Assembly (NCBI GenBank): GCA_012845835.1
Contig: JABAKD010000029.1
Span: 3,969,000-4,032,999, forward strand
DNA from: Undaria pinnatifida
Taxonomy: Eukaryota > Sar > Phaeophyceae > Laminariales > Alariaceae
Reading direction: 5' to 3'
Length of the DNA: 64,000 bases
The first letter of the stretch is position 1. Each line of letters opens with the position of its first letter. The notes below the pieces were generated by a model. It did not search any database. It saw only the letters and a program-made list of their open reading frames with translations, and was not told the origin of the DNA. The translations under genes and the position numbers were made by a program. Shown here in pieces: positions 33,101-36,690 of the stretch.

Positions 33101-33450
33101 GACGGGTCTCCTTAACCCATCGTATTTCAACGACGACGTCAAAATCGTGCTGATATTTCCGGACAGAGAATGGCGTGGTCCCCCGTAACTATACCGATAT
33201 CCTTGTCACCCCAAGACATGATTTGGAAATCGCACACGCGCCCTGTAGATTCTGCGATGAACCACACGCCAGAAACAGCCACACCCACCTTGAACTTTCG
33301 CGGGTTAAACCTGGAGGTAATGGCAACCATGTGCTTCGACAGGGCCTTTTTTTCCCGCGCGCACACCCCCACCGTGATGTGCCCGTCCGCGCGCACCAGC
33401 GTCCCCCGCCATTCCGCCTTCTGCCCGTTCCATCCTTTTCCCGGCGTCAT
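219..33450 (-). CDS. VIP1: VIP1/PPIP5K inositol pyrophosphate kinase-phosphatase (multi-exon, 3' end outside window)
   Basis: Bifunctional enzyme. In the family the N-terminal ATP-grasp domain phosphorylates InsP6 or 5-InsP7 at position 1, and the C-terminal histidine-acid-phosphatase-like domain removes that phosphate; it acts in cytosolic phosphate and energy signalling. Exons found (minus strand): 33450-33289, 32006-31821, 30661-30597, 29050-28993, 28658-28539, 27589-27485, 24287-24190, 23705-23550, 23226 to about 23055, 17024-16871, 15158-15076, 10676-10612, 10170-10083, 9451-9108, 7370-7155, 4412-3464, 3163-3024, 2047-1985, 374-219. All junctions I checked are GT-AG with matching phase, except the link between exons 9 and 10, which I could not resolve. 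Diagnostic motifs: [47 protein letters not shown]-like [32 protein letters not shown]. About 1,100 residues are visible. The protein carries two low-complexity insertions (Gln-rich in exon 14, Ala/Pro-rich in exon 16). The end of the gene lies left of base 219. Confidence 0.95.
1063..1317 (+). mobile_element. MITE family B, copy 1
   Basis: A ~250-base element present again in inverted orientation at 2735-3006. Its ends are imperfect inverted repeats of about 45 bases, carrying CTACGATAGCCCCCCC at one end and the complement (GGGGGGCTACCGTA) at the other, followed inward by TTCTTTAACGAA. No long coding frame. It lies in the intron between PPIP5K exons 18 and 19. Confidence 0.65.
1346..1480 (+). 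repeat. interspersed repeat family E (TGGATTGGTCGG)
   Basis: Contains CCTGGATTGGTCGGTG then CTACTTGCCTGGTTACTTAC and TTTTCAACGTGCGACACCCC. Related copies lie at about 24945-25070, 36718-36915 and 38905-39040. Family unknown. Confidence 0.5.
1484..1600 (-). repeat. interspersed repeat family D, inverted copy
   Basis: Shares GAAAACCCGACGTGCTCCG and the AGGGTCTGTGGTCATACGAC part with copies at 17630-17770, 22458-22590 and 59295-59415. In each copy one end abuts a G or C homopolymer run. Confidence 0.5.
1733..1915 (+). repeat. interspersed repeat family F, copy 1
   Basis: About 180 bases matching 32728-32918: both have GACGATCAC, TCGAGGCATC, GCATAG, CGCGAC, ACACT-CCC and the CTACTGCTGTAG-like end. 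Unknown type. Confidence 0.45.
1985..2047 (-). CDS. VIP1: PPIP5K exon 18
   Basis: 63-base exon: [20 protein letters not shown] with split codons at both ends, matching human [20 protein letters not shown]. The acceptor CCTTAG lies next to a GGGTG/GGGTT array that forms the upstream intron edge. Donor CT|GTGAGT. Confidence 0.92.
2056..2212 (+). repeat. GGGTG/GGGTT pentanucleotide array
   Basis: About 31 pentamers, switching from GGGTG to GGGTT after a short GGCGA segment. It begins a few bases upstream of the acceptor of PPIP5K exon 18, so the transcribed strand there reads CACCC/AACCC. Confidence 0.9.
2735..3006 (-). mobile_element. MITE family B, copy 2 (inverted)
   Basis: Reverse-complement relative of 1063-1317, with matching ends (TATCGTAGAATCAGTCTG and CAGTAGCCCCCC) and interior (GGTACGGTGCCC..., GAAACGTTCGTTAAAG). 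It ends only about 18 bases from the donor of PPIP5K exon 17. Confidence 0.65.
3024..3163 (-). CDS. VIP1: PPIP5K exon 17
   Basis: [46 protein letters not shown] and a split Arg. Aligns with human [20 protein letters not shown] and ALADIVIPQEYGIT. Acceptor CCCGTAG, donor CAG|GTATGC. Confidence 0.95.
3464..4412 (-). CDS. VIP1: PPIP5K exon 16 with ~210-residue Ala/Thr/Pro-rich insertion
   Basis: A 949-base exon open in a single frame. The first ~68 residues ([20 protein letters not shown] ... [19 protein letters not shown]) match the KDRDFTAEDYEKLTPSGS and IKNPV region. About 210 residues of Ala-, then Thr/Ala-, then Pro-rich sequence follow. The last 37 residues ([20 protein letters not shown] ... 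GLFDITK) match human SETLELMLRRWSKL and GRYDISK. The DNA of the insertion is a decayed GCT/TGC repeat. Acceptor TATCAG, donor AAG|GTCAGC. The insertion sits in a loop between conserved helices. Confidence 0.92.
4413..4740. other. intron: purine-rich tract
   Basis: GGGA tetranucleotide repeats followed by long A-rich, G-poor sequence on the plus strand; the transcribed strand is pyrimidine-rich and leads into the acceptor of exon 16. No gene seen. Confidence 0.7.
4966..5280 (+). mobile_element. MITE family A copy
   Basis: Starts GACGCGTGCTACTACGCC and ends CCTCTATCGTAGCACGCA, the inverted complement. Between them are GGAGCTTTAAAAGACCTC and TCATTCAGAAAACATTTTCG, shared with the copies at 15965, 21142, 26948, 56385 and 63378. 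Non-coding. Confidence 0.75.
5636..5790 (+). repeat. interspersed repeat family G, copy 1
   Basis: Shares CAGG(C)...GCAAGACACGCG, GCTTTATCGC-GTACA and GGCCCAAA with 35990-36130. Unknown element. Confidence 0.4.
6237..6288 (+). repeat. short CCCGAAA heptamer array
   Basis: Five or so CCCGAAA units, then AACCC-type units. It resembles an interstitial variant of the CCCTAAA telomere repeat but none of the units is exactly telomeric. Confidence 0.6.
6805..7144 (+). mobile_element. tRNA-headed SINE, copy 1
   Basis: The 5' head GGTCGCCCCGGTGGCGCACC looks like a pol III box A region, and GAGTTCGAGTCCCC about 50 bases on is a box B. The body (GACTTGCGGAAAGCG, GATTGCTGAACCCTATGCGC, CCACGGCTTGTCCAGAAGC) is shared with 17926-18240 and, inverted, with 11115-11325. 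The tail is A-rich. It sits in the intron just after PPIP5K exon 15, with its tail about 10 bases from the donor. Confidence 0.75.
7155..7370 (-). CDS. VIP1: PPIP5K exon 15
   Basis: [59 protein letters not shown]. Virtually the plant and animal sequence around RHDLKI-SDEGRV; this forms the phosphatase active-site wall. Acceptor CCTCCAG, donor TG|GTGCGT. A SINE lies in the next intron with its tail within about 10 bases of this donor. Confidence 0.96.
7793..7975 (+). repeat. interspersed repeat family H, copy 1
   Basis: GACGAGGGAAGAAAACGACG, CGCGATAAAA, GTACCGTAGTGGGGAGGGG and GACCCCGGACCTGAG, about 180 bases. Copies at 13432-13640 and 34560-34735. Confidence 0.6.
8245..8600 (+). repeat. minisatellite CCAGAGCAGCACGACCGC
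   Basis: Eight or so units of 38 to 50 bases built on CCAGAGCAGCACGACCGC then TTATCGGGGAAAGCCGCC, with two alternating linkers. It lies in the intron between PPIP5K exons 14 and 15. The open frames across it are repeat artefacts. Confidence 0.85.
9108..9451 (-). CDS. VIP1: PPIP5K exon 14 with Gln/acidic insertion
   Basis: Opens [20 protein letters not shown] after a good acceptor (CCCTTAACTCAAG, phase 0), runs through a Pro/Gln-rich segment with six consecutive Gln and an acidic stretch, then enters the conserved [28 protein letters not shown] and GCGGLLRLH. The last part matches human [20 protein letters not shown] and GCGLLRLHSTYRHD. An acceptor at 9268 would also keep phase but sits in purine-rich sequence. 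Donor CACAG|GTTATT. Confidence 0.85.
9640..10040 (+). repeat. C-rich simple sequence (AACCC, CCCATCC types)
   Basis: Intron between exons 13 and 14. Long run of CCCAACC, CCCATCTC and CCCACCC motifs; preceded at 9708-9780 by a partial copy of the 90-base TTAACCCC element (ACGGGTTTCCAGTTG). Confidence 0.75.
10083..10170 (-). CDS. VIP1: PPIP5K exon 13
   Basis: [20 protein letters not shown] then [20 protein letters not shown] is the family signature (human FSGINRKVQL, plant FSGIYRKVQLKP). Acceptor CCTCACAG, donor GTGGGA. Confidence 0.92.
10190..10605 (+). repeat. minisatellite ACACACAAGGCACATAAG
   Basis: Imperfect tandem units of about 20 bases (CAACACACAAGGCACATAAG and variants) filling the intron between exons 12 and 13. 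Confidence 0.75.
10612..10676 (-). CDS. VIP1: PPIP5K exon 12
   Basis: [21 protein letters not shown] and a split Arg. Similarity to the family is modest here, but the acceptor (TTTGCAG), donor (CCAG|GTGATGG) and phases agree with both neighbours. Confidence 0.75.
10918..11045 (+). repeat. 20-base tandem repeat TACCCTATTTTGTCTGAGGTG-like
   Basis: Six or seven units of TACCCTATTTTGTCTGAGG with small changes, in the long intron between exons 11 and 12. Confidence 0.85.
11115..11325 (-). mobile_element. SINE, inverted 5'-truncated copy
   Basis: Reverse complement of the SINE body at 6805 and 17926 (CTTCTGGACAAGCCGTGG, GGGTTCAGCAATCCCACTGG, TTTCCGCAAGTCAATTTG). The tRNA-like head is absent, as expected for incomplete reverse transcription. 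Confidence 0.7.
11493..11784. mobile_element. TIR element framed by a 60-base direct repeat
   Basis: ACAGTAGGTGGCCCTATATA at 11555 and its inverted partner TATATATGCCACCTACTGT ending about 11721 bound a ~168-base AT-rich core with ATAGTGCGGG motifs. The flanks 11493-11553 and 11724-11784 are near-identical direct copies (CACTAAATATGCATGACCAA, GTAACACATCACCAATCG). Confidence 0.65.
11890..11970 (+). repeat. short interspersed repeat (CACGCAGCTTGC)
   Basis: CACGCAGCTTGCCAAGATG then CCTGAAAT and CTCACAGCTGACGT. A related copy is at 29650-29718 and an inverted one at 11355-11437. Type unknown. Confidence 0.5.
12008..12105 (+). mobile_element. MITE family A, right-half fragment
   Basis: ACGATTTGGGGTTTAGGAGC and the ACCTTTATCGTGG end match the right side of the MITE at 56385. 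The left side is absent. Confidence 0.45.
12150..12610 (+). repeat. ~57-base tandem array rich in AGATC
   Basis: About eight units of ACAGATCATACAGATCGTT, TTCGCGTCGGACAGGTCA and AATCTAAATCATATGACTGT, quite diverged. Followed at 12695-12790 by three copies of a 28-base unit (ACGAGGCTGATCTACGGGAT). Intron 11-12. Confidence 0.8.
13305..13392 (+). mobile_element. tRNA-like SINE head or tRNA pseudogene
   Basis: GCGCCCCGGTGGACTAGTGG followed by GAGCTCGATTCCCACC has the spacing of pol III A and B boxes and opens like the SINE at 6805. I could not fold it into a convincing cloverleaf, so it is not called as a tRNA gene. Confidence 0.45.
13432..13640 (+). repeat. interspersed repeat family H, copy 2
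   Basis: Matches 7793-7975: GACAAGGGAAGAAAATGATG, GTACCGAGGTGGGGAGG and GTGACCCCGGATCTGAG. Confidence 0.6.
13690..13885 (+). repeat. GATCTGTATGATCTATAT array
   Basis: Degenerate 9-10-base units of (T)ATGATCTGT/ATGATCTAT, very dense in GATC. Confidence 0.8.
13990..15070. other. intron sequence without recognised gene
   Basis: Holds scattered CAGTCGAAAA-type repeats (13995-14225, 14755-14800), a two-unit 38-base tandem (GTAGCTTTGGCGGCT at 14485 and 14523) and a segment at 14810-14905 related, inverted, to 56195-56290. Open frames of about 126 residues at 14342 and 14323 overlap each other on opposite strands and resemble nothing I know. Confidence 0.5.
15076..15158 (-). CDS. VIP1: PPIP5K exon 11
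   Basis: Phase 2 in, giving D then [20 protein letters not shown] and RGFLRGA. Corresponds to the [20 protein letters not shown] region of the human protein. Identified because both phases match exons 10 and 12 and the other two frames are stopped or unlike the family. Acceptor TGGCAG, donor GTGAGT. Confidence 0.82.
15965..16234 (+). mobile_element. MITE family A copy
   Basis: GACGCGTGCTACGATAGAG at the left, ACCTCTATCGTCGCGCGCATC at the right; 270 bases, with TCGTCGTGTATCTAGGCCAT in the middle shared with 21142 and 26948. Confidence 0.8.
16247..16803 (+). repeat. GTGTAAA heptamer satellite
   Basis: About 80 near-perfect units of (A)GTGTAAA over 557 bases, with GCAAA and ATGTAAA variants. 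It ends about 70 bases from exon 10's donor. The reverse strand gives long Tyr-Thr-Leu-His-Phe reading frames, which are artefacts. Confidence 0.95.
16871..17024 (-). CDS. VIP1: PPIP5K exon 10 (phosphatase RHG motif)
   Basis: [20 protein letters not shown] is the start of the histidine-acid-phosphatase half; the His of RHG is the family's nucleophile position. It continues [18 protein letters not shown]. With the TTTTTAG acceptor at 17025 the exon opens [14 protein letters not shown] weaker acceptor lies just before GAGCTC at about 16991. The 5' edge of this exon is repeated in decayed form near 18.6-18.8 kb (see findings). Donor GTGCGT, phase 1. Confidence 0.92.
17058..17605 (+). repeat. 61-base minisatellite (GAAGCATTGTTTGGGG)
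   Basis: Nine units of about 61 bases: AAAGCATTACGTATGAAGCA, TTGTTTGGGGAAAGGGGTGG, AAAAAATTCC plus an A-rich linker. It begins 34 bases upstream of the acceptor of PPIP5K exon 10. One decayed unit recurs at 18620-18660. Confidence 0.93.
17630..17770 (+). repeat. interspersed repeat family D
   Basis: G-run, then TGCATGGCCGTAGTCGTATG, ACCATAGACCCTC, GACGGAGCACGTCGGGTTTT and GCGAAGCACCGTGAGGTGTT. Other copies at 1484 (inverted), 22458 and 59295. Confidence 0.6.
17926..18240 (+). mobile_element. tRNA-headed SINE, copy 2
   Basis: GGTCGCCCCAGTGGCGTATC head, box B GAGTTCGAATCCCC, and a body about 90 per cent like 6805-7144 by eye, with an A-rich tail. Copy 1 and this copy share both ends, which defines the element as about 290 bases plus tail. 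Confidence 0.75.
18575..18820 (+). repeat. two decayed copies of the exon 10 edge region
   Basis: ATTCCTCCGCCGAGACGAC at 18582 and CCACGACGCCTCCCCCTAAA at 18719 resemble the plus-strand sequence spanning the acceptor of PPIP5K exon 10 (17003-17050), including the following GCGGGGTTTCC and one GCATTACATATGAAGCA-like unit. Confidence 0.55.
18960..19730 (+). repeat. ~45-base tandem array (TATACCTGGTATACATCTT)
   Basis: About 17 units alternating between two forms: TAGATACCTAGAAATGATAA with TATATACCTGGTATACATCT, and AGATTTCAAGAACTGGGTAT with CTATACAGACGTATACATCT. Intron between exons 9 and 10. Confidence 0.93.
20280..20905 (+). repeat. ~350-base tandem duplication
   Basis: 20292-20575 and 20640-20905 are near copies: GGCATACGACGTGTATGAAA, CATCCACCGGAG, the TATATCGAGG plus G-run, and TCATGAAGTGG with GTACCTGGGAGATATCTAGA. 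Fragments of the left part also occur at 15850-15925 and 22350-22440. Confidence 0.8.
20975..21141 (+). mobile_element. CAA-tailed element, copy 1
   Basis: CACTCCAGAGTGACTGGAGC, then CGAGCTTGATTACGCGAGTC, then a CAA/CAGCAA microsatellite. The same order recurs at 35155-35485, 35540-35640, 35670-35800 and 53480-53643. Confidence 0.6.
21142..21408 (+). mobile_element. MITE family A copy
   Basis: CTACGATAGAGGTACC at the left directly abutting the CAA tract, and GGTGCACCTCTATCTATCG then TAGCACGCGTC at the right. Confidence 0.75.
21780..22050 (+). repeat. CAACAC/CAGCAA microsatellite
   Basis: CAGCAACA then CACCAACACCAACACCAACA runs. No gene seen on either strand in this part of intron 9-10. Confidence 0.9.
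22458..22672 (+). repeat. family D copy followed by TTAACCC-element copy
   Basis: 22458-22590 has GTAGTCGTACGACCGTAGAC and GCGAAGCGCCGTGAGG (family D). 22588-22672 (GAGAGCCCCAAAAACCC, GTGTCCAGTTGCAAAGG) is a diverged 90-base TTAACCCC element. Confidence 0.5.
23055..23226 (-). CDS. VIP1: PPIP5K exon 9 (3' edge unresolved)
   Basis: Completes Lys, then [17 protein letters not shown], aligning with human KYYDDCAKILGNIVM. The frame stays open through [12 protein letters not shown] and on into a Gly-rich stretch to about 22821. I see no strong phase-0 donor to join the next exon, so the lower edge given is only a conservative guess. The TCAACAG at about 23140 also resembles an acceptor, so this exon might itself be split. 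Confidence 0.7.
23550..23705 (-). CDS. VIP1: PPIP5K exon 8 (metal-binding DVNG)
   Basis: Completes the Arg codon, then [38 protein letters not shown] and [22 protein letters not shown] is the conserved end of the ATP-grasp domain with metal-binding Asp and Asn. Acceptor GCCAG, donor GTGAGT; a Lys codon is split with exon 9. Confidence 0.96.
24030..24189 (+). repeat. CCCT polypyrimidine tract
   Basis: CCCT/CCTC repeats and C-runs over about 150 bases, immediately past the donor of PPIP5K exon 7. On the transcribed strand this is G-rich (GGGA). Confidence 0.9.
24190..24287 (-). CDS. VIP1: PPIP5K exon 7
   Basis: [20 protein letters not shown] then [12 protein letters not shown] and a split Arg. 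Almost identical to the human and plant proteins over this stretch. Acceptor TCTAAG, donor AG|GTGGGA (phase 2). A C/T-rich tract of about 150 bases lies just past the donor on the plus strand. Confidence 0.96.
24390..25180. other. intron 6-7 sequence, no gene recognised
   Basis: Mostly unique-looking sequence with C-runs at 24880 and 25040 and a family E copy at 24945-25070. No convincing coding signal. Confidence 0.5.
25255..25345 (+). repeat. CAA/CAG microsatellite
   Basis: CAACAACAACAGCAACAGC followed by a pure CAA run. Confidence 0.9.
25490..25860 (+). repeat. tandem repeat built on CCCTACACTTCTGTGAGTTC
   Basis: Four to five diverged units combining ACCCTACACTTCTGTGAG, TTCTGTAGCACATCC and ATACCCCACAGAGATTACCC. 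Confidence 0.8.
26000..26580 (+). repeat. AGATCATATAGATC array
   Basis: Dense degenerate decamers (CATACAGATC, CATATAGATC) at 26000-26285, and three 36-base units of ACCTCGGACAGATCACGATC at 26453-26560. Confidence 0.85.
26739..27262 (+). mobile_element. two adjacent MITE family A copies
   Basis: GACGCGTGCTACGACAGAGG at 26739 begins a copy whose right end I cannot find; GACGCGTGCCACGATAGAGG at 26948 begins a second copy with the full middle part (CTCGTTGTGTACCTAGGCCC) ending near GGTGCACCGCTCTC. Confidence 0.65.
27485..27589 (-). CDS. VIP1: PPIP5K exon 6
   Basis: 35 residues, phase 0. [20 protein letters not shown] then [15 protein letters not shown] align with human [20 protein letters not shown] and IYEEFMPTDGTDVK. 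Acceptor TCCAG, donor GTGAGA. Confidence 0.94.
27850..28450 (+). repeat. CACCAA hexamer-rich array
   Basis: CACCAACACCAACACCAACG-type runs in the intron between exons 5 and 6. The long reading frames in all six frames come from the repeat. Confidence 0.9.
28539..28658 (-). CDS. VIP1: PPIP5K exon 5 (ATP-grasp core)
   Basis: 40 residues in phase 0. Holds [20 protein letters not shown] and the glycine-rich [14 protein letters not shown] loop, nearly invariant in VIP1/PPIP5K and forming much of the nucleotide and inositol phosphate pocket. Acceptor CTGTAG, donor GTGAGC. Confidence 0.96.
28735..28975 (+). repeat. minisatellite CAATCAAACATCACTACTCG
   Basis: Eight or nine units of 20-26 bases in the intron between exons 4 and 5. 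Confidence 0.8.
28993..29050 (-). CDS. VIP1: PPIP5K exon 4
   Basis: 58-base exon completing a Gly codon, then [19 protein letters not shown], which matches the family segment NLIEGEDHVEV before the ATP-grasp core. Acceptor GGGCAG, donor GTGAGG; phase agrees with both neighbours. Confidence 0.87.
29060..29530 (+). repeat. degenerate tandem of ATCCAAAACGTGTCC
   Basis: Units of 20-30 bases (TATCCAAAACATGT, CAACAGGATCCGATCGGACG) continuing at 29725-29830. Intron 3-4. Confidence 0.75.
29855..30245 (+). repeat. ~77-base tandem repeat, five units
   Basis: GTCAAGGGAAGACGTCCAGC, GGTGTCAAACCGATCGTTCC and ACTAAAATCTAGTAGTTTGC repeated five times with small changes. Confidence 0.9.
30597..30661 (-). 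CDS. VIP1: PPIP5K exon 3
   Basis: 65-base exon coding [20 protein letters not shown] plus D and a split Gly. It follows DRRR of exon 2 to give the family's DRR-VY-L sequence. Acceptor CGACAG, donor GTGAGC, phase 0 in and phase 2 out. Confidence 0.88.
30725..31115 (+). repeat. CCCACCCA-type array
   Basis: CACCCACCCAACCAACCCAT-like C-rich tandem in the intron between exons 2 and 3. Confidence 0.9.
31637..31705. repeat. decayed copy of exon 2's donor edge
   Basis: CACCCTTCGTCGATCGTGCA then CTGTTGAGCGCGT repeats the sequence of 31817-31870 that spans the end of PPIP5K exon 2 and its donor. Confidence 0.6.
31821..32006 (-). CDS. VIP1: PPIP5K exon 2
   Basis: 62 residues, phase 0 at both ends. 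[20 protein letters not shown] aligns with human [20 protein letters not shown], followed by [16 protein letters not shown] and the [19 protein letters not shown] segment. This is the N-terminal pre-ATP-grasp part of the kinase half. Acceptor CACAG, donor GTGAGG. Confidence 0.93.
32200..32925. repeat. intron 1-2: repeat family F copy and AT-rich sequence
   Basis: 32728-32918 is the second copy of family F. 32230-32480 has inverted TTCCTGAC/GTCAGGAA motifs and A/T runs. No gene seen. Confidence 0.45.
33040..33140 (+). mobile_element. MITE family A, left-end fragment
   Basis: TACACGATAGAGGTATACCG then TGACGGGTCTCCTTAACCCA match the left third of the full copies. Confidence 0.5.
33289..33450 (-). 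CDS. VIP1: PPIP5K exon 1 (N-terminus of kinase half)
   Basis: 54 residues. [17 protein letters not shown] matches the opening strand and Lys-rich helix of the VIP1 N-terminal domain (human KKIVVGICSMAKKSKSKPM). The ATG at 33450 is chosen because an in-frame TAG lies 12 bases upstream. However CCCATCTAG followed by GT at about 33462 could also be a splice acceptor, so an upstream exon adding residues is possible. The exon ends AAG|GTGGGT in phase 0. Confidence 0.8.
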
Positions 33451-33454
33451 CCGG

Positions 33455-33720
33455 TCTACCTAGATGGGGAGATCAGCAGATTGATGGGTTGATGGATCAT
33501 TATAACTGATGGGTTGATAGATTGATGGGTTGATACAATGATCGATTCACAGATTGGCGGATTGACGGATTGGTAGACCAATAGATCAACAGATCGATCC
33601 AGATCAGCAATCAATCTAGATCAATAGATTACTACACCAAATAGACAAATATATCGGCAATTGTGCTGCATTGTTGGAGAATAAACGAAGAGGAGGTGGA
33701 AGAAAGACGATGAGTGTGCG
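33455..33720 (+). repeat. GATTGATGGGTTGATAGA array upstream of PPIP5K
   Basis: Degenerate 8-10-base units (GATTGATGG, GGTTGATAG, TAGATCAACAG) next to the first PPIP5K exon found. Promoter or upstream intron; I cannot tell which. Confidence 0.7.
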
Positions 33721-34017
33721 GACAAACATATTTTTATAGGCGATTAGAGGGAGGCGTTGGAAGCCGGAGGTAGGCAGAAAGAACGGGGATTATCATTTCG
33801 AGCACATGCATGGAATTATTCATAGGGGGAGGGGGGGCACTTTTACTTTCTCCATGAAAATCATCTTTTTTAATAGAGCTCCTTAGGTGAAGAGCGCCCG
33901 AAAAAAAAAAAAGGGCGCAGACCTCGGCCGCAGCATGCGACTCTCCAGAGACATTTCCACACACGCACCGCTCGCCGTGGTTCGGGAATGACTCGTAAGA
34001 ACCTGCCATCCCCAAGT

Positions 34018-34288
34018 CGACACCTTTTACCAAGACGCGCATGTTTGCACGTCTGACAAAAAGGTGGTGATGCGGATACCAGTTCCTACCCCCTATAGAT
34101 CGTACCGCCTAATTATCACTTTGTAACACTTCAAGGTCATTCTGTCTGTATCGACACCTTTTACCAAGATGCTCATGTTTGCACGTCTAAAAAAAAGGGG
34201 TGGTGACGCGGATACCAGTTCCTATCGTCAATAGATCGTACCGCCTCATTATCACTCTTCAACACTTCAAGGTCAGTCTGTCTGTATC
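34018..34288 (+). repeat. 135-base tandem duplication
   Basis: Two units starting CGACACCTTTTACCAAGA and ending TTCAAGGTCA-TCTGTCTGTAT, about 90 per cent alike. Confidence 0.9.
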
Positions 34289-34559
34289 CTCGGCTGGGAC
34301 GCCCTCTCGGAGACTACCTCTCGTTGATGACCCCCAAGAGTGTAGCGACGCCGCACGATCCCACCATTCTTGCTCTCCCCGCAGCCGAAAAAAAACAGCT
34401 TCGAAAATCGCACGACGGCCGTTAGGGTGTGTGTGTTTCTTGCGTGTTACAGTTCGTGACAGCACTTAATGACGAACTTGGCAGCTTAAGAATGTCAGGA
34501 TGAGTTTCTTGGACGGAGCGTAAGAACATGACCTACTTCACACCGAAGTTAGTGTAGGA

Positions 34560-34735
34560 CACGCAATTCAACGCGAGCCGACGAGGGAAGAAACAGCTCA
34601 AGTCTCCTCGCGATAAAAACGAGGGCGCGTACCGTGGTGGGGAGGGGGAAGAAGAGCCTGCTTTGCGACCCCGCCCGGGTCTGAGTTACGCATAGGGAGG
34701 GAGAAGGAGAAACAAAAGTGCGAAGACAATAAGTA
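34560..34735 (+). repeat. interspersed repeat family H, copy 3
   Basis: GAGCCGACGAGGGAAGAAA, CGCGATAAAAACGAGG and GTACCGTGGTGGGGAGGGG. Confidence 0.6.
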
Positions 34736-35099
34736 GGGTGAGCAAAGAAAAACAAAAAAAAACTGCCTTGCCTAAGCATGACCTCTTTCGCACTGAAAAT
34801 AGTCTAGGACACACCTTGCCTTGCATAAAAATTCCAGCCTTCCCATAAAATAAGGTATTCTTCACTGGCGTCACGCTCCTGTGCTCTTACGGAAAACGAT
34901 TTTTCGTTCGGGGATTCTTACGCTTCAGAGTAACAACTGGAGTCGGTCTTACATCATACGGGTGATGTACGGGTCGTTTCAACCGTGGCTCGGCGTTTTG
35001 TCGTTTTTCCTGAGGTGTTCTTTCCCGCCCCAGAGCGAGTGGATTCTGTCCGGTGCGACCACCGACTAAAATATAGGGATGGCATAATGTGAGAACCGC

Positions 35100-35321
35100 A
35101 GCAGCATCACCACCAACTGTGCAATCGTAGCTTTGCCCTTTTGGCGGTCTGTAACCGTGTTTGCTGGGGAAATATTCCACTCCAGAGTGATTGGAGTCTG
35201 TTTGGTCACCACGGATGATCTTATTGCGACGAGTTAATGAGTTAACATGAGACCGACACCACCACCAACAACAACAGCAACAACAAACACAAACACAAAC
35301 AACAACAGCAACAACAAACAC

Positions 35322-35368
<47 letters not shown>

Positions 35369-35815
35369 CCAACACCAACACCAACACCAACACCAACACC
35401 AACACCAACACCAACACCAACACCAACAACACCAACATCAACACCAACACCAACACCAACACCAACACCAACAACCACAACAACACTCGTGCAATCGTCG
35501 ATTAACCCGTTCAGCGGTCTGTCATCGTTTTTTTGCGCGGCGTATTCTCCTAGATCGGACTGTGTCCGATGACCGTGTCCGATGACCACGGGCTAGCTTC
35601 TGACGACGAGATATGATAGTGCGAGATCAACAACAACAATGGTGCAATCGTACACCCGCTTTCTGCGGTATCTAATCGCTCTTCCTGGGGTATTCATCCG
35701 AGATGCATCTGCTCCGGAGCGATTGGAGTCTGTCCGGTTGCCACGAACTAGCTCATGGCAATGACATAACGTGAGAACAACAACAACAACAACAATCGCG
35801 CAATCAATCGAAGCT
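35100..35815 (+). mobile_element. cluster of CAA-tailed elements
   Basis: Three diverged tandem copies: 35115-35490 (ATTCCACTCCAGAGTGATTG, then CAA/CACCAA microsatellite), 35490-35640 (CCGATGACCACGGGCTAGC, then a short CAA run) and 35642-35800 (GCTCCGGAGCGATTGGAGTC, then CAA). The first tail has expanded to over 200 bases. Confidence 0.6.
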
Positions 35816-35989
35816 TTAACCCTTTTGGCTTTTAAGAGAGAAAAGTCTACAAAAAACCTTTGACGATAACAGCAATCGTTCACACAAAGCGACGCGGGCT
35901 GCTAGGATAGCGCACTGCCATGTAAGCGTCGGACTCCAGCGCAGGCAGCTCCACGACACGCGGGTAGCTCCTAGGATGGCGGACGATCA

Positions 35990-36690
35990 TTCGAGCGTCG
36001 GCCTCCCCGCAGGCGGCTGCAGGACACGCGCGTCGCTTCTACTATCGTATGCCGCATGCTCACCCTGCGCTAAGAAAGCGCTTCAGCTTTTGCTTTATCG
36101 CCGTACATTGGCCCAAACGGGCTATTTAACAGCAGGGTAGCTCGCAGACGTGAATGCCAATCATGAACCCCCAAAAATACAGACAATCCGTTGCTTGGAC
36201 CTTGGCCTTTAGGCCAATTCTTATACAGTCGGATTCGTCCGAGGAAAGAAGGTTACTTCCGGCTCACGACGAAATCAGGCTTCCTTATCGACAAAGGGCC
36301 TTTTCAGACTCAAACGCTTCTCGACCGAGCAATCGGACTAGTACACCCAGCCGAAAGAGTCGTCTTCCCTACTGAATGCGCGCGACCGATTGCTCAGGGC
36401 CTTTGACGGGTAAGATCACTCCTCGCGGGTCGACTCGTACATCTAGCCGTAAAAGAGTCGTCTTCCCTACTGAATGCGCGCGACCGATTGCTCAGGGCTT
36501 TGGACGGGTAGGATCACTCCTCGCGGGTCGGATCAGGTCAGGGTGACCCGACCCGGCCCGACGCGTGATATTTGAAAACTTCCTGATCCCCACCCGACCA
36601 GACCCGTCAGATTCGAACACCTCCTGACCCGATCCGACCCGACCCGTCAGATTCGAACACCTCCTGACCCGACTCGCGGGCCGGGTTATG
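35990..36690 (+). repeat. family G copy and short tandem duplications
   Basis: 35990-36130 is the second family G copy. 36330-36510 contains two copies of AAAGAGTCGTCTTCCCTACT with GCGCGCGACCGATTGCTCAG. 36530-36690 has GACCCGACCCG-type repeats with two units of CAGATTCGAACACCTCCTGA. Confidence 0.6.

Noticed and set aside
33734-34042. Upstream PPIP5K exon coding MRVLVKGVDLGMAGS...
   Set aside because: No family similarity, and its start overlaps a 135-base tandem duplication; no clear donor matched to exon 1.
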